A stretch of 64,000 bases of DNA from Polycladomyces abyssicola (lineage in GTDB: Bacteria > Bacillota > Bacilli > Thermoactinomycetales > JIR-001). Position numbers and translations under genes: made by a program. Below the pieces are notes generated by a model. The model saw only the letters and a list, made by a program, of their open reading frames with translations, was not told where the DNA came from and searched no databases. Numbering within the stretch: position 1 is the first letter of the stretch; every line of letters starts with the position of its first letter. Of the stretch, positions 8,849 through 14,943 are shown piece by piece. The stretch spans positions 1,290,001-1,354,000 of the forward strand of contig NZ_AP024601.1 in the NCBI RefSeq assembly GCF_018326425.1. Direction: 5' to 3'.

Positions 8849-8890
8849 TCGCTTTCTCAAGAACCGACTTGAGAAGGCGATTTTTCTTTT
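8849..8890 (+). terminator. Strong plus-strand terminator
   Basis: TCGC-t-TTCTCAAG / CTTGAGAA-g-GCGA stem with a 6-nt loop followed by TTTTTCTTTT. It is 340 bases past rraA, so what it terminates is unclear. Confidence 0.7.
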
Positions 8891-9023
8891 CTATATCCTC
8901 CGTGTCATGGTACGAATGCGGGGGACAAATTCGTTTCAGTGTTTTTCCCGCTCAATTGCCATGTGTACATTTCACGGTTCCCGACAGGAAACCATGGACG
9001 GAAACGTCCACCTTACCGGAGAA

Positions 9024-9380
9024 TTAGAAGCATGAAAAGCACTGGAAACCGCCGCCGAAACAACTGCCGCCGAAACAACTGCCGCCGAAACAACTGCCGC
9101 CGAAACAACTGCCGCCGAAACAACCGCCGCCGAAACAACTGCCGCCGAAACAACTGCCGCCGAAACAACCGCCGCCGAAACAACCGCCGCCGAAACAACC
9201 ACCGCCGAAACAACCACCGCCGAAACAACCACCGCATCGGAACCCACCGCACCGGAAACAGCCACCGCATCGTTGAGCCAGAGTAGCATCGTACTGGCCA
9301 TGATATTCCCAAGGCGTCACCTCACCCTGCTTGAACTCGTCAACACTCAACTTTTGGATTTCTTTTTTGAAATCATCCAT
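9024..9380 (-). CDS. Candidate heterocycloanthracin/sonorensin-type (TOMM) bacteriocin precursor
   Basis: 118 residues in two clear parts. The leader (1-36) reads MDDFKKEIQKLSVDEF, KQGEVTPWEYHGQ, and resembles, as I recall it, the leader of the heterocycloanthracin/sonorensin precursors (MNQFQQEL..L..FQTGNV). The core is RCGGCFRCGGFRCGG followed by twelve CFGG[G/S] pentapeptides and the end FQCFSCF. Cys and Ser next to Gly are the residues cyclised to thiazoles and oxazoles in this peptide class. ATG 9380 has GGAGG 8 bases upstream. No SagB/C/D-type cyclodehydratase genes are in the window; in Bacillus this family is often encoded away from its synthetase. A Cys-rich spore-coat protein is the main alternative. 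Confidence 0.72.
   Translation of the reverse strand: MDDFKKEIQKLSVDEFKQGEVTPWEYHGQYDATLAQRCGGCFRCGGFRCGGCFGGGCFGGGCFGGGCFGGGCFGGSCFGGSCFGGGCFGGSCFGGSCFGGSCFGGSCFGGGFQCFSCF
9050..9236. repeat. 15-bp in-frame tandem repeat coding CFGG[G/S]
   Basis: About twelve near-identical copies of a 15-base unit (plus strand CCGCCGAAACAACTG or variants with CCG/CCA in place of CTG). The Gly/Ser alternation in the protein comes from single-base changes in one codon. No spacers, so not a CRISPR array. Confidence 0.95.
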
Positions 9381-9572
9381 TGTAACAACCTCCGTGTAGG
9401 TTTTGACAGGCCGTATCCAGGACTAACAAAAGAGCATAACGAAGATCATCAACTGTACAACGAGTGAATCCACCATCCGTCAATCGAATATCCCACTCTC
9501 GACTTAATTTTTATGAAACAGATCATCTATGTTGCAGGTCCAAATAATTTTATTGGGCATTGGTAAAACCTG

Positions 9573-9659
9573 TCAACACGCAACATACACCGTAGATGGA
9601 TGAACAGCGATGATTCTGGAGCATTTAGCGCATTGGTATTTAATCATACTACTCCGCAT
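9573..9659 (-). CDS. Possible 28-aa Cys-containing small ORF
   Basis: Minus-strand ATG at 9659 has AGGAGG 10 bases upstream. The product runs MRSSMIKYQCAKCSRI and ends VYVAC. The CxxC pair resembles half a zinc ribbon and the frame continues with protein-like sequence after the TGA stop, so it may be a truncated gene. It lies between the SASP terminator and the repeat-peptide gene with no clear promoter. Confidence 0.28.
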   Translation of the reverse strand: MRSSMIKYQCAKCSRIIAVHPSTVYVAC

Positions 9660-9689
9660 TGTTCGCGGACCTCCTGATCAAAAACAAAT

Positions 9690-9728
9690 AGAAAAAATAA
9701 AGAGCACCTTTTAGAAAAAAGGTGCTCA
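9690..9728 (-). terminator. Terminator of the gamma-SASP gene
   Basis: On the minus strand GAGCACC...GGTGCTC with an A/T-rich loop followed by TTTATTTTTTC, 10 bases after the SASP stop codon. Confidence 0.85.
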
Positions 9729-9736
9729 TATGATTG

Positions 9737-10090
9737 TTATTGCTGCTTATTGTTAGCGGATTGTTGATTTTGACGACGAACTTCTTGAACGTTAGTTTCG
9801 CTTGCAAATTCAGTCCCAAAATTTTGGGGAGCGCTCCCTGTCAATCCATAACCCTGAATGGCTTGGCTAGCACCGAGAGAAGATTGAAGTTGTTGAACAA
9901 TTTGCTGAATCTGGTTCAATTGTTGGGCGGCATTTTGCTCACGTTGATCAAAATTGTTCACGGTGCTCCCTTGTTGAAACTGACTAGCATTTTGCAGTTC
10001 AGTTTGTTCTAACTGTTGAGCAATTTGTCTGATTTGTTGTAATGCTTGCTGTGCCTGTTGGGCCGCTATGTCAATGCGACGATATGGCAC
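9737..10090 (-). CDS. Gamma-type small acid-soluble spore protein (SspE-like) with Gln-rich N-terminal domain
   Basis: 117 residues. The C-terminus contains the hallmark of gamma-SASPs, FGTEFASET followed by NVQEVRRQNQQSA (about residues 91-112); the GPR spore protease cuts inside TEFASE in this family to release amino acids at germination. Bacillus SspE proteins have two or more such units; here there is one, preceded by about 85 residues rich in Gln with heptad-like QQ-L/I spacing (QQALQQIRQIAQQLEQTE), possibly a coiled coil. Start is GTG at 10090, with AGGAG 9 bases upstream. Presumably expressed in the forespore; I did not find a clear sigma-G promoter. Confidence 0.8.
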   Translation of the reverse strand: MPYRRIDIAAQQAQQALQQIRQIAQQLEQTELQNASQFQQGSTVNNFDQREQNAAQQLNQIQQIVQQLQSSLGASQAIQGYGLTGSAPQNFGTEFASETNVQEVRRQNQQSANNKQQ

Positions 10091-10144
10091 TTTTACTCAC
10101 TCCTAACGTTGTTTTAAGCTTTTGGCCACGTTAATTTTGTGTAT

Positions 10145-10396
10145 TTATCGCCCTCGATTATCGCGACCGCGCAGTCCCAAGAGTCCAAGCAGACCGGCCA
10201 AACCAATCCATCCCCAGTCACGATCGTTATCTTGCGTACCTGCGGCAGTCCGCTGGATGTTGTTCATCATACCACGGTTATTGTTGTCATTTACTTGAAC
10301 AACTTGACCAGCCATTTCCGCCGAAACATGAGGAACCTGAAAAGCAAAGGCGGTCAGCATTACGGCTGTCACAATCAAAGCAAAGAACTTTTGCAT
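10145..10396 (-). CDS. WGxxGxxG tail secreted small protein
   Basis: 83 residues: an N-terminal signal peptide (MQKFFALIVTAVMLTAFAF, cleavage probably after VSA at about 26), a short Asn-rich linker (VNDNNNRGMMNN) and a C-terminal segment DWGWIGLAGLLGLLGLRGR. That tail matches the WGxxGxxG pattern known from small exported proteins of Bacilli, thought to be a membrane-anchoring or sorting tail; the function is unknown. An upstream in-frame ATG at 10456 exists, but GGAAGG lies 9 bases before ATG 10396 and the signal peptide starts there. Confidence 0.75.
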   Translation of the reverse strand: MQKFFALIVTAVMLTAFAFQVPHVSAEMAGQVVQVNDNNNRGMMNNIQRTAAGTQDNDRDWGWIGLAGLLGLLGLRGRDNRGR

Positions 10397-10571
10397 GGTG
10401 ATACCTTCCTTTCGGTTATGTTTGTCTTTAGATTCCCCCCCCTTGATGTTTTTCATACAGAAAATTTCTATGGCTGTTTTAAATTGTGATTTGAGGTTTT
10501 ATTTTTTGTTTGATCTGACATAATAATCGCATGTGATATATAATTCCCTCCTTAAAGTGGTCAAAGAAAGA

Positions 10572-10602
10572 CCCGGTAAAGATGCTTACCGGGCCTTTTT
10601 TT
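10572..10602. terminator. Terminator hairpin, active in both directions
   Basis: CCCGGTAA / TTACCGGG stem; + strand tail CCTTTTTTT, minus strand tail TCTTTCTTT. On the minus strand it directly follows the coat-protein remnant at 10604-10744. Confidence 0.75.
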
Positions 10603-10603
10603 G

Positions 10604-10744
10604 TCAGACTGGTTCTGTTTGCTTCACTTGAAGTGGGGGCAAAACGAGCCACCCTTTATCTTTGTTCATCTTTAAGAGTTGGCCAGCATACTGGGCCTTC
10701 TTCATGTGAAAAGCACCAAAAATGGCTGCGATGACTTCCCGGGT
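10604..10744 (-). pseudogene. C-terminal fragment of a DUF3231/CotF-like spore coat protein
   Basis: The minus strand reads [40 protein letters not shown] then a stop and a terminator. HxKxQY...KDKGWL..PP is typical of the helical repeat in DUF3231/CotF-like proteins. About 45 codons remain; a stop precedes the fragment and there is no start signal, so the gene has lost its 5' part. Confidence 0.6.
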
Positions 10745-10968
10745 TCATTGCCAATACTGCTGCCCGCAGCTATGCTATTGCTGTCACCGAGACCGCTACG
10801 CCTGCACTTCGCCAGGTGTTGACCAAACAATTGATGGCCGCTGTTAAATGGCATGGGATGATTTATTACTACATGTATAAAAGAAGCTTGTATCCGTCCT
10901 ATGATTTAAACCAACTTCTTGCAGGGGATGTTCGTAACGCAACACGCGCTCTGGACATGCAATATTAA
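10735..10968 (+). pseudogene. C-terminal fragment of a CotF-family spore coat protein
   Basis: The + strand reads [20 protein letters not shown], then [19 protein letters not shown] and a tail with [17 protein letters not shown]. The ARSYA.A.TE.ATP.LR..L..QL pattern and the closing Y..YDL..L motif are those of CotF-like coat proteins. 77 codons remain, preceded by an in-frame TGA with no usable start and no ribosome-binding site. It abuts, head to head, the minus-strand remnant of the same superfamily. Confidence 0.65.
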
Positions 10969-11043
10969 TGGACATGATCTAAATGTAACGCTTGCACTTA
11001 GATAATGGGAATATCTTCTCTTGATAAAAACATGAAATAAAAA

Positions 11044-11076
11044 GATCCGGTCAAGTCGCCTGCCGGATCATTTTAT
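11044..11076. terminator. Terminator between two gene remnants
   Basis: GATCCGG / CCGGATC with a 12-base loop; T-rich tails on both strands (CATTTTATTT on +, TTTTTATTTC on -). Confidence 0.65.
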
Positions 11077-11083
11077 TTCCAAA

Positions 11084-11420
11084 CTACAGAAAGAGGAGCA
11101 GGGGAGTTCGCCCCGATTGCGCTTTTTCACCGGAGGAAAAACCGCCTTGGCCGTAAACGTAAATGATTCCACTGGTTTTTCCGGTACGTCAACACAACTT
11201 TTCCGGTCTTTGTCGCGTTTGGGTTGATCGGTTTAAGAAAGAACCCAAGCTCATCGCCACCGTTTCTGTTAACCTACGTGTCTACCTGTGGGTCTGCTTC
11301 ATATTCCGCACTTTCCTGATCTTTCAGTTTGGTAAGCGGGTGTCCATCGTGATCTGATGCCAAGAAAATTTTTAAGAATGGGTTAAACAGCTCACAATCG
11401 AGTGCTAATATATTAACATG
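11084..11420 (-). pseudogene. Degraded DUF4352-type lipoprotein remnant
   Basis: On the minus strand one frame reads LASDHDGHPLTKLKDQESAE, YEADPQVDT, an in-frame TAG, then VNRNGGDELGFFLKPINPN and ATKTGKVVLTYRK; the end shifts to another frame (GIIYVYGQGG). The phrase NP..TKTGKVV and the preceding D.DG...E pattern match the C-terminal half of DUF4352 beta-sandwich domains. The nonsense codon, frameshift and missing N-terminus mark a pseudogene. Confidence 0.5.
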
Positions 11421-11459
11421 TAAGTACAATTAAATTTTCTAGTCACCAAGGAGGTTCCT

Positions 11460-12986
11460 ATGTCTATCAGCGTCATTGGAGAGCTGCTTCGCTACCGGGC
11501 ACGGTTGTCTCCGGATGTGGAGGCTGTGGTGTCGCCGACGAAACGGTTAACGTACCGGGAATATAATGAGCTTGTGAACAAGTTGGCTCATTACATGTTG
11601 CAGTTACAGGTACAAAAAGGGGATCGTATTGCGCTTATTTGCAAAAACAGTCATCATTTTCCGATCATCTATATGGCTGCGGCTAAAATCGGTGCCGTGA
11701 CGGTACCGATCAACTGGCGGCTCAAAACGGATGGCATTCGTTACATATTGGAAGACTGTACTCCCAAAATCCTGTTTTACGACGGAGAATTTGATGAGGT
11801 CACTCCTTTGTTGGGCACGCTCCCTTTCATTCAGCAGGAAATTCGCTTGGACATGGAAGAAGACGCCTTGGAGGAGTTGGTTGGAGAATACCCCGATGAA
11901 GAACCACAGGTGGAAGTGATCGGGGAAGATCCCGCTCTGATTATCTATACTTCCGGAACCACCGGTCGCCCCAAAGGGGTCGTATGTACCCACACCAATA
12001 TGTTTGCAGGCAGCATCGCCAACACGACTACATTGGATTGGCGGTACCGGGATCGGTTTTTGGTAGTCACCCCCTTATTCCACATCAGTGGCATGGTGAT
12101 TCCCATCTGTGCCCTGGTTCGTGGTCTTACGCTGGTCGTGAGCGACCAATTCCATCCCGTGAAGATTTGGGATCTCCTTCATACTGAGAAGATCAACATC
12201 ATGTTTTCCGTACCGTCGATGCTGAACTACATGTATGAGTCATTGAAGCATCAGGATGTGGATGTGCCTTCTCTTCGCATGATTATCTGCGGCGGTTCCA
12301 AGGTGCCGGCGAATTTGATCCGGGGGATGTACGACTTCGGGTACCAGGTGATACAGGTGTACGGTGCGACGGAGTTTGCGGGAGCCGCCACCTTTTGGCT
12401 GCCGGAATATGGTCTGGAGACATGCGAATCGGCGGGAAAAGCTGTATATCTGACGGAGATGAAAATCGTCGATCCCACCACGGGCGAATCATTGCCTCCG
12501 GGTGAAATCGGAGAAGTGGTTTGCCGGGGGCCATTGATGTTCGCGGGGTATTGGAATATGGAGGAAGCCACCCAAGAAGTGATTCGAAATGGTTGGTACC
12601 ATACGCGGGACGTGGGCTGGATGGATGAGACCGGTTTATTGTACGTGGTCGACCGGCTGCGGGACATGATCATCTACAACGGAGAAAATGTGTTCCCGGC
12701 ACAAGTGGAATCGGTCATCAATCAGTTGGAAGAAGTGGCCGAGTCCGCTGTGGTCGGTGTCGCACATCCGGTGTGGGGTGAGCTTGTCCGGGCTTATGTG
12801 GTTCGGAAAGAAGGAAGAACGGTCACCGAAGAGGAGATCATCACCCATGCCCGCCGGTATTTGCCCGATCACAACCTGCATGAAGTTGTCTTTGTGGAGG
12901 AACTTCCGAAAAACAGCATGGGCAAAGTGATGAAGCACGTGCTTCGTGAACATGCCAATCAACAAAAGCAGGCACTGCCCCTGTAA
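11460..12986 (+). CDS. AMP-dependent acyl-CoA synthetase (medium/long-chain fatty acid-CoA ligase type)
   Basis: 508 residues of the ANL superfamily: activates a carboxylic acid with ATP to the acyl-adenylate, then forms the CoA thioester. Motifs: P-loop YTSGTTGRPKGVV at about 162-174, the YGATEFAG stretch near 301, GEIGEVVCRGP near 350, the hinge YHTRDVGW...YVVDRLRDMI near 380-402, and the C-terminal catalytic Lys in NSMGKV near 486. The substrate is not determined; it could be a fatty or aryl acid. ATG 11460 has AAGGAGG 5-6 bases upstream. Monocistronic with its own terminator. Confidence 0.9.
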   Translation: MSISVIGELLRYRARLSPDVEAVVSPTKRLTYREYNELVNKLAHYMLQLQVQKGDRIALICKNSHHFPIIYMAAAKIGAVTVPINWRLKTDGIRYILEDCTPKILFYDGEFDEVTPLLGTLPFIQQEIRLDMEEDALEELVGEYPDEEPQVEVIGEDPALIIYTSGTTGRPKGVVCTHTNMFAGSIANTTTLDWRYRDRFLVVTPLFHISGMVIPICALVRGLTLVVSDQFHPVKIWDLLHTEKINIMFSVPSMLNYMYESLKHQDVDVPSLRMIICGGSKVPANLIRGMYDFGYQVIQVYGATEFAGAATFWLPEYGLETCESAGKAVYLTEMKIVDPTTGESLPPGEIGEVVCRGPLMFAGYWNMEEATQEVIRNGWYHTRDVGWMDETGLLYVVDRLRDMIIYNGENVFPAQVESVINQLEEVAESAVVGVAHPVWGELVRAYVVRKEGRTVTEEEIITHARRYLPDHNLHEVVFVEELPKNSMGKVMKHVLREHANQQKQALPL

Positions 12987-13142
12987 CGGAGGGTATGATC
13001 CCATATCGTCGCGGTCACAAGCTCTGGACACGACATATGATCGAGATATATTAAACAATCCGACTGTCGGATACCTTATCTTGAGGCTCCTATTGAAAAT
13101 CAAACCGATTCGTAAATTCAAACCAACTCACAGGGTTGGTAA

Positions 13143-13176
13143 GGCTGTTGACAAAGTAGGTCAACAGCTTTTTTTT
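13143..13176 (+). terminator. Terminator of the acyl-CoA synthetase gene
   Basis: GCTGTTGAC / GTCAACAGC with a 7-base loop followed by eight T. Nearly the same stem occurs at 42774-42800. Confidence 0.9.
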
Positions 13177-13200
13177 GTTCAATTGAAATGGAAAACATTT

Positions 13201-13243
13201 CAAAAAGCCCCGCGGCGTGCTCTTGGTGCTTCAGCCGTGGGGC
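13201..13243 (-). terminator. Terminator of the MHS transporter gene
   Basis: On the minus strand GCCCCaCGGC / GCCGcGGGGC followed by TTTTTG. Confidence 0.8.
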
Positions 13244-13258
13244 AAATCACAAACGCTG

Positions 13259-13286
13259 AAGCCGGTTCCTGTGGGGGAACCGGCTT
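13259..13286. terminator. Hairpin immediately after the MHS transporter
   Basis: Perfect 11-bp stem AAGCCGGTTCC / GGAACCGGCTT, ten bases beyond the stop codon. Weak T tract; may stabilise the mRNA end rather than terminate. Confidence 0.5.
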
Positions 13287-13296
13287 ATTTGGAGAT

Positions 13297-14634
13297 TTAG
13301 GCTTTATTTTCTGTACTATGGGTTAAAACCATTTCATTATTGATCTCGGTTTCGATGCGGGAGACCTTAGAAGACTCAGCCATGCGCCAGTAGACGATGA
13401 AGCTCACAGCAATACTGGCAGCCACGTAGTAGTAGAAGAGTGACTCGTGGCCAATGCTCTTGCACCATAACGCGATAAACTCCGCCGTCCCGCCAAACAC
13501 CGCAACGGTGACTCCGTAAGGGAAGCCGACGCCAAGGGCACGAACTTCTGTTGGAAAGAGCTCGGCTTTCACGATCGCATTAATCGAAGTGTAACCTGTG
13601 ACAATGATGAGACCCACCATCATGAGCAAGAAAGCACCGATCGGGTTCTTCGTCTGTTCCATGATCAGGAACAGTGGTACCGTCAGCAACGTTCCAAGAA
13701 TACCGAAACCAATCAATAGCGGGCGCCGTCCAATCCGGTCGGACAGCATGCCGGCGAGTGGTTGAAGTACAGCGAATACCAGCAGGGCAAAAAAGTTGAT
13801 CCAGCTGACGACCTCCTTGGGGAGTCCCACAGTATTCACCATGAACTTCTGTAAGTATGTTGTGTAGGTATAGAAGGCGACGGTTCCGCCGAGCGTAAGT
13901 CCGACGACTGTCAGTACCGCCTTGGGGTGCTTCATCAGAGCTCGAATCGTCCCGGCGCTAGCCCGGCTTTCAGGACCCATCTTTGAGAACTGCTCTGATT
14001 CGTCCATCGTTCGGCGCAGCCACAATACGGCCAATGCCCCCATTGCTCCGATAACGAAGGGAATGCGCCAACCCCAGGACTTCATATCGGGTTCGCTGAG
14101 TATTTGTTGGAGGATGATCTGAACACCCATTGCCACCAGCTGTCCGGCAATAAGTGTGACGTACTGGAAGCTCGAGTAGAAGCCCCGGCGGCCGCTGCTG
14201 GCCATCTCGGACAGGTACGTTGCTGAGGTTCCATATTCTCCACCTAGCGACAACCCTTGAAGAAGTCGTGCAAGTACCAGAATAATAGGAGCCAATACGC
14301 CAATGGTGTCATAACCAGGTGTGCAGGCAATAATCAGAGAACCACCGGCCATAACGGAGATGGAAAGCGTCAGCGCGGCACGGCGGCCATGACGATCGGC
14401 GTATCGGCCCAGCAAAAGGCTCCCTATCGGGCGCATCAGGAAGCCCACGGCGAAGATCGCCGCTGTGTCAAGCAGCTGGCTTGTCGGGTCACCCTTGGGG
14501 AAGAACTCGGCTGAGAAATACACCGCGAAAGCAGTGTAGACGTACCAGTCGTACCATTCGATCAGATTTCCAACCGAACCTCTGAAGATGTTGCCTGTGA
14601 TGCGTCGCGTCTTTGAACGATCAGATCGCGTCAT
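13297..14634 (-). CDS. MHS-family (metabolite:H+ symporter) MFS transporter
   Basis: 445 residues with twelve predicted spans. The opening NLIEWYDWYVYTAFA, the loop 2-3 motif GRYADRHGRRAAL (about 95-107) and RLLQGLSLGGEYGTSATYL (about 143-161) are diagnostic of the KgtP/ProP/citrate branch. Likely proton-coupled uptake of a dicarboxylate or similar metabolite; substrate not assignable. ATG 14634 has GAGGAGG 8 bases upstream. It lies 309 bases downstream of hutH on the same strand and could be co-regulated, although histidine uptake by this family would be unusual. Confidence 0.9.
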   Translation of the reverse strand: MTRSDRSKTRRITGNIFRGSVGNLIEWYDWYVYTAFAVYFSAEFFPKGDPTSQLLDTAAIFAVGFLMRPIGSLLLGRYADRHGRRAALTLSISVMAGGSLIIACTPGYDTIGVLAPIILVLARLLQGLSLGGEYGTSATYLSEMASSGRRGFYSSFQYVTLIAGQLVAMGVQIILQQILSEPDMKSWGWRIPFVIGAMGALAVLWLRRTMDESEQFSKMGPESRASAGTIRALMKHPKAVLTVVGLTLGGTVAFYTYTTYLQKFMVNTVGLPKEVVSWINFFALLVFAVLQPLAGMLSDRIGRRPLLIGFGILGTLLTVPLFLIMEQTKNPIGAFLLMMVGLIIVTGYTSINAIVKAELFPTEVRALGVGFPYGVTVAVFGGTAEFIALWCKSIGHESLFYYYVAASIAVSFIVYWRMAESSKVSRIETEINNEMVLTHSTENKA

Positions 14635-14943
14635 TGTTCAATCCTCCTCTATACGCACTAGTGTCGACGCTTCTTCATTGCCCTCGTCAAAACTCAGATG
14701 CTTTGATAACTGCCAGTAGCCTTATTGACGACGAATAGTTTAGGATTGATAGTTAAATTATTCTGCTGAATATGTTTAGAAAAATTTTTATAAAAATAAA
14801 ATTCGTTGAATAAAATAGGGATCCGTTCCTATCACTTTCACCTTAGTAGACATTACATTTCAAAGATATCTGAATCCTCGGCGAACATCAAGGTCTTGTT
14901 TTTACTGGCAGATACCCGATCACCATTGGGTTTCAATACAGAC
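14635..14943. other. Intergenic region between hutH and the MHS transporter
   Basis: AT-rich (around 14730-14820), holds the presumed promoter of the transporter. No clear terminator for hutH and no gene recognised. Confidence 0.4.

Larger units (their letters stand above)
8508..9023. other. Gene-free stretch with two terminator-like hairpins
   Basis: No convincing gene. 8764-8794 reads on the minus strand as ACCCCC-loop-GGGGGT then TTCTTTTTC and could end transcription of the repeat-peptide gene at 9024-9380. 8849-8890 reads on the + strand as a long stem ending in TTTTTCTTTT. ORFs over 60 codons here look non-coding. Confidence 0.5.
9381..9736. other. Upstream region of the repeat-peptide gene
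   Basis: Holds the presumed promoter of the minus-strand precursor gene (a weak TTGTAC-16-TATGCT can be drawn about 70 bases before its start), a tiny ORF at 9573-9659, and the SASP terminator at 9690-9728. No further gene seen. Confidence 0.4.
12987..13296. other. Intergenic region between convergent genes, three hairpins
   Basis: Contains the + terminator 13143-13176, the minus terminator 13201-13243 and an 11-bp perfect stem at 13259-13286 just past the MFS stop codon. No gene seen. Confidence 0.7.

Noticed and set aside
9050-9236. Possible CRISPR array.
   Set aside because: The units are contiguous with no spacers, and they encode a peptide in frame; no cas genes nearby.
8939-9312. Three further long ORFs across the tandem repeat (one on +, two on -: NNRRR-type, AVVSA-type and RRLFRR-type products).
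   Set aside because: A 15-base repeat without stops keeps all phases open. Only the frame at 9024-9380 has a unique leader, a ribosome-binding site and a sensible end.
10500-10602. Riboswitch or T-box before the hairpin at 10572.
   Set aside because: The hairpin is accounted for as the terminator of a minus-strand gene remnant; no aptamer motif is recognisable upstream.
11163-11357. 64-codon plus-strand ORF.
   Set aside because: Lies antisense to the DUF4352-like remnant, which explains its openness better.
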